64,000 nucleotides of DNA from Myxococcota bacterium (GTDB lineage Bacteria > Myxococcota_A > UBA796), in assembly GCA_029251165.1 (NCBI GenBank), contig JAQXDW010000112.1, positions 1 to 64,000 on the forward strand, given 5' to 3'. Made by a program: the position numbers and the translations under genes. This document shows, one piece after another, positions 34,429-42,834 of this stretch. Under the pieces are notes generated by a model. The model made no database searches. It was not told where the DNA came from and was given only the letters and a program-made list of their open reading frames with translations. The stretch's first letter is position 1. Each line of letters begins with the position of its first letter.

Positions 34429-35558
34429 GGTGCCCCCTCAGTGGGAGTGGGGAGTCCATCTTCGCGCGCAATGTCGCAGTAGACCTCAAGCGTGCGCGTG
34501 TTCATCTCTGCCACGGTGAAGCGCTGCTCGAACACCTGGCGGCCAGCCTGACCCATCTCGATACGCTCTCTCGCGCTGGATAAGAGTCGCTGTAGGCTGG
34601 CCTGTAGCGTCTCGACATCCCCCCGAGGAATCAGCATGCCGGTGTGTCCGTGGTCGACCGCTTCTCGAACACCGCCGACATCAGAGGCGATCACTGGCAG
34701 TCCGGTGCGCATCGCCTCCAGAGTGGCCAGCGGGAAGCCCTCCTGTCGAGAGATCAGCACAAACAACTGGGCCTGAGCGAGCAGCGCTGGAACATCACGG
34801 CGGACGCCCAGCAGCTCGACCCGATCCGACAGCCCCAGTGCAGCGATCTGTGCTTCGATGACGCCGCGGTCGGGACCATCGCCGATGAGCCACAGCCGAA
34901 ACGGAGCCGAGACTCCTGCGAGCGCCCGGAGGAGGAGGCTGTGATCCTTGGGCGCGGCCATCCGGGCGACCATGGCAACAATCGGTGGGGTGCCTTCACC
35001 GGGTTGCGCGCGTACATCGACATCCTCGACACCATTGTGGATGATGCGGACCTGCGCATCCTGAGCCACTCGGTAGCGCAGCGCGATCTCTCGATCCGCT
35101 GCGGAGACGACGATGAAGCGACGGGTGAGTCGCCCTGCGAGGGCCTCTGCAGGAATGGCGAGCGCCTTTCGCCGTCTGGACAGTCCGTCAGAGAATGACC
35201 AGGCATGCGCGGTGTGGATCACAGGACGCCCTTCCAGCCTCGCCGCCAGTCGACCCAAGAGACCGGCTTTGGTCGAGTGCGTGTGAACAATATCTGGATT
35301 CAGCGTTGCGATGAGTCGTCTCATGGCGGAGAGTGCCCGAGCATCCATGGCGGGGGAGATGCTGCGCTGCAGGTCCGGCAGGGTGTGCACTGCGATGCCG
35401 AGCTTGTGCAGCTCGTTGGCGAGATAGTCGTTGTCATTTCCCACACACACAGCCATCTCCACGTACTTGCAGAGACCACGCACCAGGCTCACAACGTGTA
35501 CCTGCGCACCACCGGGTTCTCCACGGGTGATGAAGAGCAAGACACGCAGTCGCGGCAC
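34425..35558 (-). CDS. GT4-family glycosyltransferase
   Basis: A 377-residue GT-B glycosyltransferase of family 4, predicted cytoplasmic. 'FITRGEPGGAQVHV' is the N-terminal glycine-rich turn, 'VAMVARMAAPKDHSLL' begins the nucleotide-sugar domain, and 'LISRQEGFPLATLEAM' is the E-x7-E element. The start is placed at GTG 35558, where a GGGAG site is eight bases upstream and the protein begins just before its first strand. A longer frame reaching 35597 adds thirteen residues from a weaker TTG codon. The gene overlaps the phosphoglycosyl transferase by four bases and both belong to the polysaccharide locus. Donor sugar unknown. Confidence 0.9.
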   Translation of the reverse strand: MPRLRVLLFITRGEPGGAQVHVVSLVRGLCKYVEMAVCVGNDNDYLANELHKLGIAVHTLPDLQRSISPAMDARALSAMRRLIATLNPDIVHTHSTKAGLLGRLAARLEGRPVIHTAHAWSFSDGLSRRRKALAIPAEALAGRLTRRFIVVSAADREIALRYRVAQDAQVRIIHNGVEDVDVRAQPGEGTPPIVAMVARMAAPKDHSLLLRALAGVSAPFRLWLIGDGPDRGVIEAQIAALGLSDRVELLGVRRDVPALLAQAQLFVLISRQEGFPLATLEAMRTGLPVIASDVGGVREAVDHGHTGMLIPRGDVETLQASLQRLLSSARERIEMGQAGRQVFEQRFTVAEMNTRTLEVYCDIAREDGLPTPTEGAP

Positions 35559-35672
35559 AACATATGCTCCCGCTTCGCGCGGCACATAAACTCCCAATGT
35601 CGGACACAGAATTTCTCTGTACTCGATAAGTTATTCCAGGAACAGGTCGACAGGTATATTGTACAACTGTTT

Positions 35673-35864
35673 TTAGCCAGCATGTTGCTTCAATTGGTAT
35701 ACATAATCTCGATAGCTAGCTTGAGGTTGCGCTGGAGCAGAGCCCCCCCCCGGCGATGCGCTCGGACTCGAAGCGGAGGTGCTCAGCAGCACAACGGAAG
35801 TGCCGTGACCGATCGGCCGATACAGCACCAACAGAGTCTCTAAAGCAGCGGTGGTCAGTTCCAT
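35673..35864 (-). CDS. Possible 63-residue small protein
   Basis: A short open frame starting with ATG 35864, preceded by GGGAG nine bases upstream. The predicted protein begins MELTTAALETLLVLYRPIG, continues with a Ser/Pro-rich stretch and ends YVYQLKQHAG. No family is recognised. It lies upstream of and co-directional with the GT4 gene. Support is limited to the ribosome site and sensible start; absence of homologues would reduce it to chance. Confidence 0.3.
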   Translation of the reverse strand: MELTTAALETLLVLYRPIGHGTSVVLLSTSASSPSASPGGGSAPAQPQASYRDYVYQLKQHAG

Positions 35865-36079
35865 CTGTTGCTCTCCCTTCTGCCTCAGCACTTGTCTGAA
35901 GTGCGTGCCTTGTGCGCTGCTCTTTGCCGGAGCGATGCTGTGGTCCGTGACCGGAATGACATGTCGGCGTGCGGTGGCTCCGGTGGACATGGACGCAGCC
36001 TGGTAGGTACGGTCAACAGGTGGTGCTAGTGTAAGATATAAGACAGAGTATGGATAACAAAACACCAGTAAGCATATTG

Positions 36080-36108
36080 TTCATATGTCATGGTTGCGCT
36101 TCTATATA
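36080..36108 (+). promoter_or_regulatory. Candidate sigma-70-type promoter of the fusion gene
   Basis: TTCATA and TATATA hexamers separated by 17 bp, 38 bp before the ATG at 36146. The region is AT-rich and the spacing is ideal, but the -35 hexamer matches the E. coli consensus at only four of six positions. Confidence 0.35.
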
Positions 36109-36145
36109 GCGTTTTTTTTCGCGATACTGTGACAGTGGAGTTCGG

Positions 36146-38065
36146 ATGATCAACTCAGAGCAGTTCCGGACCTGGCAGGGCTCCCTGCCGGGCTTCCTCC
36201 GTCGTCAGGCCAAGCACCTGGGCCAGCTTCGGTATGGCCTCACCCGTCCGCGACGACTCGGATTTGTCTTCGGCTGCCAGCGCTCGGGGACCAAGATGGT
36301 GATGAAGGTGCTGGACAATAGCCCCACCGCGCGCATCTACCACGAGCACCATGGCGTTGCGTTCAGCGACTTTCTGCTGCGCTCGACGCCCACCATCAAC
36401 ATGCTCGTGAACGCCAGCCCGGCACCGTCACAGATCTTCAAGCCCATCTGCGACAGCCACCGCGCCGATGAGATCCTCCGCCAGCACCCGAGCGCCCGAG
36501 GACTCTGGATCTACCGAGACGCTGGTGATGTGGCCAACTCTGCGGTGGCCAAGTGGGGCGAGCATCAGCGCGCGATCATCGCTGCAGTCGCTTCAGGAGA
36601 TCACACCACCTGGGGGTGGCGCACCGCGCGTCTACCTGAGTCGGTGGTCACCGACATCCAGCGGGTCTACCGAGATGATCTCACTGCTGAAGAAGGCGCG
36701 CTGCTGTTCTGGTACATGCGCAATGCCTTCTTCTTTAGCCTCAACCTCCACACCGACTCGCGGGTGCGGCTGATTCGCTACGAGTCTCTGGTCAGCGAGC
36801 CTGGGCGCTCGTTTCAGGATGTCTTCTCTCACCTCGACGTTGCGTTTGAGCCGCAGTTTGTTGCGGAGGTCCGCACGGACTCGATCAACCGTCGGCCGCC
36901 TCCCGGTGCCCATCCCGACATCCGCGACCTGTGCGCGGCCCTGCAGGCCCGGCTCGATGCCTGGCAGCCTCCTGCCGAGGGGCTTCCCTCTCCAGTCCTG
37001 GTGATCATCGACACCCTGGGCGTGGGGGGAGCCGAGCGCTATGCGGTGACGGTCGCCAATTGGATGGCGGAGCGGGGCGTCGATGTCATGCTCGCGGCTG
37101 AGGCCGGTGGAATGAACGCGGCGCTGTCTCCGGCGGTTCAGTTTGTGCCGCTGCCGCTGGACACCGTCCGCTACTCGCTGCCGCAGATGTCCCAAAAGAT
37201 CCGCACGCTGATGCTTGAGCGTCGGCCAGCGGCGGTGGTGGCCAACTCTCTGGCGACCACCTGGATCGCGCAGGTGGCCCAGCTTGGGCTGTCGGTTCCC
37301 GTGGTGAACGTCGCCCACGGCTGGCCAACGGCGCGCTATCGAAGGGTCGGTCCGCTGATGCGGGTCGCGGATGCCGTCGTCGCGGTCTCTCCGGATGTTC
37401 GGAACCGACTCATCGCCGGTGGCCTGCCTCCAGAGCGCTGCACGGTGATCCACAACGGCGTGGACTGTGCTCCGCTGGGCGTCAAGACGGGGCCACAGCG
37501 CACTGCAGCCCGAGAGACGATGGGGGCTGGCGCGGAGGATGTCTTGGTGATTGTCGTCGGTCGGCTCTCCGATCAGAAGGCGCACCATCACACCATCACG
37601 GTTGCAGGAGCCCTCCAGCATCGCCATCCCACGCTGCGCTTTGCCATCATCGGCAAGGGGGAGCGCGAGGCTGAGCTGCAGGGGCTCATCGAGACCGCTG
37701 GTCTCCAGGACCGGGTCAAGCTGCTCGGGCTCCGCTCCGATGTGCCCGACCTGCTCGGTGCCGCAGACCTCTACCTGTCCACCTCAGACTGGGAGGGCAT
37801 GCCGCTGGCTACGATCGAAGCCATGGCCTCTCAGCTGCCGATCGTCTCGACTCAAACCGAGGGCGCCGGGCAGCTGCTGACGGAGGCGTGCAGCATTGTC
37901 GTTCCGATCGGCAATGCGGCGGCGATGTCGGAGGCCATCTCGACGCTCGTGGCTGACCCCGATCGCCGGGCGCGCCTCGGCATCGCCTCCCGAGCGCGCG
38001 CGCTGGAGCACTTCAGCCACGACCGCATGGTCGGCGAGCTGGTGTCGCTGATCGCGACCCTCTGA
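36146..38065 (+). CDS. Sulfotransferase-GT4 glycosyltransferase fusion
   Basis: A 639-residue two-enzyme protein. Residues about 30-285 form a sulfotransferase-like P-loop domain: FVFGCQRSGTKMVMK with the 5'-phosphosulfate loop at 43-51, and 'GLWIYRDAGDVANSAVAKWG' as the 3'-phosphate-binding region. Residues about 286-639 form a complete family 4 GT-B glycosyltransferase: VIIDTLGVGGAERYAV, 'VVGRLSDQKAHHHT' and the E-x7-E element in 'STSDWEGMPLATIEAM'. No signal peptide or membrane segment is predicted. The start ATG follows GTGGAG. A single open frame spans both domains with no frameshift or internal start of note. This suggests that a sugar is transferred and then sulfated, or that sulfated acceptors are elongated, during polymer synthesis. 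It closes the right end of the polysaccharide locus. Confidence 0.88.
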   Translation: MINSEQFRTWQGSLPGFLRRQAKHLGQLRYGLTRPRRLGFVFGCQRSGTKMVMKVLDNSPTARIYHEHHGVAFSDFLLRSTPTINMLVNASPAPSQIFKPICDSHRADEILRQHPSARGLWIYRDAGDVANSAVAKWGEHQRAIIAAVASGDHTTWGWRTARLPESVVTDIQRVYRDDLTAEEGALLFWYMRNAFFFSLNLHTDSRVRLIRYESLVSEPGRSFQDVFSHLDVAFEPQFVAEVRTDSINRRPPPGAHPDIRDLCAALQARLDAWQPPAEGLPSPVLVIIDTLGVGGAERYAVTVANWMAERGVDVMLAAEAGGMNAALSPAVQFVPLPLDTVRYSLPQMSQKIRTLMLERRPAAVVANSLATTWIAQVAQLGLSVPVVNVAHGWPTARYRRVGPLMRVADAVVAVSPDVRNRLIAGGLPPERCTVIHNGVDCAPLGVKTGPQRTAARETMGAGAEDVLVIVVGRLSDQKAHHHTITVAGALQHRHPTLRFAIIGKGEREAELQGLIETAGLQDRVKLLGLRSDVPDLLGAADLYLSTSDWEGMPLATIEAMASQLPIVSTQTEGAGQLLTEACSIVVPIGNAAAMSEAISTLVADPDRRARLGIASRARALEHFSHDRMVGELVSLIATL

Positions 38066-38098
38066 GGCAAGGCAGCCGCGAGACCGAGGGGGCATCCC

Positions 38099-39649
38099 TT
38101 AGAGTCGATCCCAGAGCGATCGCCAGAATCCTTTCGGGCTCACAGTCGGTGTTGGAGGCTGGGGTGCCATGGAGGGGTCGGGCCTGGAGACCGGTCGGTT
38201 GGCGATAGTCTGAACGGACTGCCCAGGGTGCTGACGATCATAGTGTCGGACAAGGTTGCCTGGTCGGAGCGGAACCTGACACACCGGGCAGGGCCACTGC
38301 TGGTCCGCTCCGGATGCGCGCCAGCGTCGTGCGATCTGCTTGATCTGCTCGCGGGGTGAGGTTGAGGATTGACTTGGCTCAGCAGGCGGAGTCGTGCGCT
38401 GCCCGGGTGGCCTCGGAAGGATGTTTTTCGCAGCACGAGGACGCGAGTGTTGCTTGTCAAAGTGCTTGAGGAGGTTGTCAGGCCGAACCTCTGTCTGACA
38501 GATCGGGCAGGGACGGAGCCGTGTGGGATGAGCCGCACGCCATGAGCGCGCAACCTGCTTGAGGTCGCCGCGGCTTGGAGGCTTGGAGGGAGAGCTCTTC
38601 CGACGTGACGCTGCTCTCTGGGCCTCAGCCTTTCGTGCTGCCTCAGCCTTTCGTGCTGCCTCAGCCTTTCGTGCTGCCTCAGCCTTCCGTGCTGCCTCAG
38701 CTCTTCGTGCTGCCTCTGCTTTTCGTGCTGCTGCAGGCTGTCTGGGAAGACTTGCGCTTCGGTGTGTCTGCTTGCGGGGCGCCCTAGATGCTCGGCCAGA
38801 TGGTGCAGCAGTCTGTGGTTGAAGGCTCTTCTGTAGGGCTTCAGCAAATGCTTCTGCGGTCGCGAATCGTGCCTCCGGACGTACCGCGAGGGCGCGATCA
38901 ATTACAGCCGACAGCTCGGCACTGCAGTCCGGAAGACGGGTGCTCAGGCGTGTGTACTTGCTGCTGACGATGTGCATCTGAATTTGAAAGTCGGTGTCTC
39001 CGTCAAAGGTGACCTCACCGGTGAGCAGCTCATAGAGAACAGCGCCCAGTGAGAACAGATCGGAGCGGGCATCGACATCCTTGGGGGACTGGATCTGCTC
39101 GGGAGACATGTACTGAGGGGTGCCCATCGTCATCGCCGTGCGCGTCAGCTTGGAGTCCGCCAGACGCGCGATCCCAAAGTCCATCACCCGAATGTCCTGA
39201 CGACCGCTCGGCAGCGTCTCTAGAAACAAGTTGGAGGGCTTGAGGTCGCGATGAACAATTCCCTTAGAGTGTACAAATGCGAGCGCCTCCAGCACCTGGA
39301 GCGTCCAGCTTGTGGCCTCTGGCAGCGATGCGGCACCTCGCTGCTCCAGATGCTGACCCAGATCTTCTCCGCTGAGCAGGGGCATCACCAGTGCTGCAAT
39401 TCCAGGCTCTGCGATGAGGTCGGTGACGGGGGTGATGTGTGGGTGCCGGAGGCTGGCCTGGATGCGTCCTTCGGAGAGGAAGCGATGTCGGATCTCTTCG
39501 CTTCGAGCCAGGTTCTCATTGAGCACTTTGATGGCATGGCTGCTGTGCAGTACCTGGTGCTTCGCCCGGTAGACCACCGCCATCCCGCCCGAGCCAAGCT
39601 CTGCTTCGATGCGATAGTTTCCGAGCTCTCGACCGGCATCAAGCGCCAT
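38099..39649 (-). CDS. Ser/Thr protein kinase with two C-terminal zinc fingers
   Basis: A 516-residue cytoplasmic Hanks-type kinase. The kinase domain (about 12-275) has the glycine loop LGSGGMAVVYRAK, Lys41, catalytic Asp135 in 'HRDLKPSN', Asp157 in 'DFG' and 'SPE' for APE. No transmembrane helix follows, unlike PknB. Instead residues about 306-345 are a six-fold AARKAE repeat, predicted helical, and then a duplicated module of about 73 residues. Each module has a basic helix (KQVARSWRA or KQIARRWRA) followed by a C-x2-C-x11-H-x4-H finger: Cys381, Cys384, His396, His401 and Cys454, Cys457, His469, His474. C2H2-like fingers of this type bind nucleic acid or proteins in other contexts. The kinase is expected to be active. 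Targets are unknown. Confidence 0.92.
   Translation of the reverse strand: MALDAGRELGNYRIEAELGSGGMAVVYRAKHQVLHSSHAIKVLNENLARSEEIRHRFLSEGRIQASLRHPHITPVTDLIAEPGIAALVMPLLSGEDLGQHLEQRGAASLPEATSWTLQVLEALAFVHSKGIVHRDLKPSNLFLETLPSGRQDIRVMDFGIARLADSKLTRTAMTMGTPQYMSPEQIQSPKDVDARSDLFSLGAVLYELLTGEVTFDGDTDFQIQMHIVSSKYTRLSTRLPDCSAELSAVIDRALAVRPEARFATAEAFAEALQKSLQPQTAAPSGRASRAPRKQTHRSASLPRQPAAARKAEAARRAEAARKAEAARKAEAARKAEAARKAEAQRAASRRKSSPSKPPSRGDLKQVARSWRAAHPTRLRPCPICQTEVRPDNLLKHFDKQHSRPRAAKNILPRPPGQRTTPPAEPSQSSTSPREQIKQIARRWRASGADQQWPCPVCQVPLRPGNLVRHYDRQHPGQSVQTIANRPVSRPDPSMAPQPPTPTVSPKGFWRSLWDRL
38623..38730 (+). repeat. Six-copy 18-bp tandem repeat inside kinase gene
   Basis: Six in-frame copies of an 18-bp unit (CCTCAGCCTTTCGTGCTG and close variants), encoding six-residue AARKAE repeats on the minus strand. 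The first three copies are identical and the last three drift by one to four bases, which indicates recent slippage or expansion within the linker between kinase and zinc fingers. Confidence 0.9.
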
Positions 39650-40001
39650 ACGTTCTCCCTACGCCCAGCAAGGAGTCTACACCTTCCATGCACGGTGTCG
39701 CTTCCATTGGCATGTCTTCTACCGCTCAGCGTGGCCGACCTGGTTGCTGTAGACGTAGAGTCAGTGGGTGTCGTAATTGATGGCAGACCACCGCCTTCAG
39801 CACATCATCCTGGACGCACGCGTCGACGCACGGGTGGGGCAGGTCGTGACGGGTGACCTGAGGCTGAATTGAGTGCGACGGGCTTCACGCCTCTGAGCTC
39901 TCCAGCGGTTGACGCGCTCATCGGGGCTGGAGCGGCGGGCTTCGGACCCGGGAGCGATGGCGCACTTCGATGCGGCAGTCCCTGGCTGCCGGCACCCTCT
40001 G
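39650..40001. other. Intergenic region without a supported gene
   Basis: About 350 bp upstream of the kinase gene and downstream of the small gene at 40002. Short open frames lack ribosome sites and domain features. It should hold the kinase promoter, but no element stands out. Confidence 0.4.
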
Positions 40002-40328
40002 CTACAGCTCCAGCTCTGTGGCCTCCAGGCGCTCCGCGAGGTCCTCCGCGAGCTGGCTGGCATCATCCCAGATCTCGTGGTTGTCAGCCGTGTCGGCCTC
40101 CAGGCTGATGACGTGACCGTCCTTGCCGAGGTTGTAGATCGACACCTCGATCTCCAGCTCGTTGTCATCTGGCGCGGGCACGGTGAAGACACACATCATG
40201 TCCTCGCCGTCTTTCTCCACCAACACGCGGACTCCGGCATAGCCACGGGCGACCTTGGCTGCGGCATCCTGGACGCGATCGATCTTCAGGCGCGACTTGC
40301 TCAGCCGCCAGGTCCGGTCCCATCCCAT
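40002..40328 (-). CDS. Small acidic protein of unknown function
   Basis: A 108-residue cytoplasmic protein beginning MGWDRTWRLSKSRLK and ending ERLEATELEL. The sequence alternates strands and helices (VRVLVEKDGEDMMCVFTV, ELEIEVSIYNLG) and is acidic in the second half. There is no signal peptide. I do not recognise the family. The ATG 40328 was chosen because the longer frame to 40451 adds residues of different composition and the translation from 40328 looks protein-like throughout. It lies downstream of the Cys-rich lipoprotein on the same strand with a gap of about 160 bp. Confidence 0.7.
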   Translation of the reverse strand: MGWDRTWRLSKSRLKIDRVQDAAAKVARGYAGVRVLVEKDGEDMMCVFTVPAPDDNELEIEVSIYNLGKDGHVISLEADTADNHEIWDDASQLAEDLAERLEATELEL

Positions 40329-40490
40329 CGTGACTCCTCCAGCGCAGGCGAGTATCACACCCACGGCGTGTGCGGTGTGGTGGCCTGAATCTCTCTGGGC
40401 TCCTGGCAGGCTCGCAGCGCTGCCCAGCACGCTCCTTCTGTCTGACTCCACGGCGTCAGGGCCAGCAATGACGCTCGCCTCCTCCGCGGC

Positions 40491-41099
40491 TCAGCAGCCG
40501 TAGTCATCGTCCATGGGAGCGGCCTCGGGCTCCGCATGCTCTGTGCTGCTGCGCTCGTCGGCGTCCCGCTCCAGGCTGGGAGCGGTCGGCCAGGGTGTCC
40601 GGGCTCCGCTGGAGCCGTCGGACCACTTGTAGCAGCCGCCGCCAGACCAGCCGTCGCCGCCATCGCAGGAATCCAGTCGCTTGCACTGGTCCAGGTCGGT
40701 GTCGCTCCAGGGCACCCAGCAGTAGTCACCGGTGGTGTTCTCCATCCAGTAGCAGCCCTCAGCCCCATGGACCGCACACCGCGCCTCCGGTGCGGCCTCC
40801 GCCACCATCTCCGCGGCGGCCTCCACGGTCGGGGAGGGGGCTGTCGGGGAGGACGCTGTCGGGGCGCCCTCCGCTGGGGTGACCACCGCCGGCGCGGTGT
40901 CGGGGCTCGCGAGGGGACGGGCCACGCTGGGAGGGCTTGGGATCGGTGCTGGCACGGCAGGGCGAAGCTGGCTGGACCTCCTGGTGTGGTCTCCTTCCAC
41001 CAGCATCGCGGTGTCTCCGGTGTCCAGGACAGCAGAGTCGGAGGCCGGCCCGCAGGCGGTGAGGGCGGCAAGCAGGGTCAGGCGAGCGATCCAGTTCAT
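40491..41099 (-). CDS. Lipoprotein with one 'GCYKW' Cys-rich module, paralogue of the 5103 gene product
   Basis: A 202-residue lipoprotein (signal ending AALTAC, Cys16) with a long Pro/Ala/Thr-rich linker (about 40-105) and a C-terminal Cys-rich unit: CAVHGAEGC, DYCWVPWS, LDSC, GGCYKWSDG and TPWPT. The unit lines up residue for residue with the two units of the lipoprotein encoded at 5103-6173, including CAVH, CWVP, GCYKWS and PWP. No known family is recognised. The short mucin-like linker suggests the module is held away from the membrane surface. A near-consensus sigma-54 promoter lies about 60 bp upstream of the ATG, as for the paralogue. Confidence 0.87.
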   Translation of the reverse strand: MNWIARLTLLAALTACGPASDSAVLDTGDTAMLVEGDHTRRSSQLRPAVPAPIPSPPSVARPLASPDTAPAVVTPAEGAPTASSPTAPSPTVEAAAEMVAEAAPEARCAVHGAEGCYWMENTTGDYCWVPWSDTDLDQCKRLDSCDGGDGWSGGGCYKWSDGSSGARTPWPTAPSLERDADERSSTEHAEPEAAPMDDDYGC

Positions 41100-41499
41100 C
41101 AGCGATCTCCGTGAGGTGGCGGTCCGATTCGGTGTGACCGGAGCCTGCCCAGGACTTGTGCAGGGACCGTGCCATCAACGGTTGTTCTGGATGGTGTGAT
41201 TCAATTGTTTGCTTTTTAGGTTCTATTTGTTGAGATTTGGTGTCGGACTGGGTCGGCCTGTGCTCCAGCCCTGCGTCCTGGCTTGTCCCGCGCGTCCGCT
41301 GTTGTCTTTCGATTGTAGATTTTGCCTGTGACGTGATTGCACGGTGGCTGCCGGACAGGCGCTCGTCTCAGCGCGATGCGTGCGCTCGAGAAGCGGTCTT
41401 CGCTCACGGCGCTCGACGGCATCGGGGACAAAGCCCTGGATGAGCCCTGGTGGGCGCTTGTATAGTGGCTGTCTGACCTGTCCTCACTGTGAGTTGCTG
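41100..41499. other. Intergenic region between divergent lipoprotein and caspase-like genes
   Basis: About 400 bp. It holds the sigma-54 site of the leftward gene at 41159-41174. An AT-rich tract at 41197-41240 could include the promoter of the rightward gene, though no hexamers fit well. Short open frames here are not supported. Confidence 0.5.
41159..41174 (-). promoter_or_regulatory. Sigma-54 (-24/-12) promoter
   Basis: On the minus strand TGGCACG, four bases, then CTGCA: the sigma-54 consensus with one substitution in the -12 element. GG and GC are 12 bp apart. The start codon of the Cys-rich lipoprotein is 60 bp downstream. The same type of site precedes its paralogue at 5103. Confidence 0.7.
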
Positions 41500-42834
41500 A
41501 TGCCCACCCATGACGTTCGCCCCCAGAGCAGCACATCCACCAGCACGTCGACGACTCCGTCTGAGGCTGAGCATGCGGTCGAGCCGCAGGCGCTGGTTGG
41601 CAACCAGGCCATCATCGACGTCATCTCGCAGCTCAACCAGCCGACCGGGGAGCGCGAGCGCAACCCCAACAAGAACGGCATCGTGTTCATGGGGCTGAAC
41701 ACCTACGCGCACGATGAGGCCCGGACCCTCAACCAGCTCAACGCCGGAGACGGGGGCGCCGTCGCGGCCAAGCCACAGGCCAAGCAGGACCACGTCACCC
41801 ACAACGGAAAGCAGCACGATCTGACCACTGAGGAAGGCGCCGCCACGTACATCGCGACGCTGGGGCTTCCCGATCAGAAGGCCGTCGAGGTCGCCACGAT
41901 GCTCAGCGAGGCCGGCAGTCAGTCGCGTGATGAGCTCGCCCAGCTCATTCGCATCCTCTCTGAGGTGGAGATGGGGGAGCGCAGCATGGAGCGCATGGTG
42001 CTCTCGGGGCACTCGGTCGGCTCCCAGATCTGGGGAGATGACAACGGCAACATCTCGTTCTCTTTTCTCGCTCAGCTCCTGGAGCTGTTCCCCGCCGCCA
42101 GCCAGCAGCTGGAGCACCTGATGCTCTCGGCCTGCTACTCCGGGGGCGAGGCCAAGATGGACCAGTACCACGAGATGTTCCCCAACCTCGACAGCATCTT
42201 CGCCTACCACGGCTCCTCTCCGGGGACCTGGTCAGGAGCGATGGATCACATGGGCGCATGGGAGTCGGCCACGGAGCCTGGCAAGGATGCTGCTGGAGTG
42301 GATCCGTCGTTAGCGGAGGGCATGCGCAAGTCTGGCAACGTCTCGACCTGGAACACCGCCGACGGCTACCAGGGTGACAAGCCGATGAGCGTCTGGGAGA
42401 TCGAGCAGTCCTTGAGCAGCCAGGAGTACGTCTACGCCAACCACCTCAGCGGCAGCGCCGAGGTCACGGACTCCCAGAGCGGACCGCTGCGGACATTCTA
42501 CGGTCTCATCCAGCGTGCGCTCTCACACCCTGAGCTGAGCAGCAGCCGCATCGCAGAGCTGGAGCACCGGCGAGATGTCACCATTCGGCTGCTGTACTTC
42601 AACCTGATCAGCAGCCGCTTCGTCGAGCACCACGGTGAGCTTCTCGCTGAGGGGGTCGCTGCGGCGGGCCTGGCGGTTCCGGACCTGGGCAGCATCGGGC
42701 GCCGAGAGACCCTCGACTTCATCACCACCCTCGCGGGCTGCAGTGGCGATCAGAGCACCGTGATGATCCTCGATCTGCTCCAGCGCGGCCTGCGCGACCT
42801 CAGCAGCGCGGTCATCCCCACTTCCTGGGTGTGA
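41500..42834 (+). CDS. Caspase-like (C14/CHAT-type) protein with VGNQA leader
   Basis: A 444-residue protein with no signal peptide. Residues 33-38 are 'VGNQAI', a motif found near the start of DUF4157-linked proteins and extracellular contractile injection cargo. Residues about 55-270 look like a caspase-fold peptidase: 'NGIVFMGLNTYAHDE' as the first strand, His171 in 'VLSGHSVGSQ' and Cys212 in 'MLSACYSGGE' as the catalytic dyad, then 'FPNLDSIFAYHGSSPG' typical of bacterial CHAT/caspase-like proteins. The last 150 residues are mostly helical and unassigned. The ATG at 41500 was chosen because the frame upstream is not protein-like. The low-complexity Ser/Thr leader (STSTSTSTTP) precedes the VGNQA motif. 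Function inferred: a toxin or a self-processing protease. No eCIS structural gene is in the window. Confidence 0.82.
   Translation: MPTHDVRPQSSTSTSTSTTPSEAEHAVEPQALVGNQAIIDVISQLNQPTGERERNPNKNGIVFMGLNTYAHDEARTLNQLNAGDGGAVAAKPQAKQDHVTHNGKQHDLTTEEGAATYIATLGLPDQKAVEVATMLSEAGSQSRDELAQLIRILSEVEMGERSMERMVLSGHSVGSQIWGDDNGNISFSFLAQLLELFPAASQQLEHLMLSACYSGGEAKMDQYHEMFPNLDSIFAYHGSSPGTWSGAMDHMGAWESATEPGKDAAGVDPSLAEGMRKSGNVSTWNTADGYQGDKPMSVWEIEQSLSSQEYVYANHLSGSAEVTDSQSGPLRTFYGLIQRALSHPELSSSRIAELEHRRDVTIRLLYFNLISSRFVEHHGELLAEGVAAAGLAVPDLGSIGRRETLDFITTLAGCSGDQSTVMILDLLQRGLRDLSSAVIPTSWV

Larger units (their letters stand above)
35559..36145. other. AT-rich regulatory region between divergent polysaccharide genes
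   Basis: About 590 bp, the most AT-rich stretch of the window at 35590-35720 and 36030-36120. It contains a small candidate gene on the minus strand (35673-35864) and a candidate promoter for the rightward fusion gene. The rest holds no supported gene. Confidence 0.5.
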
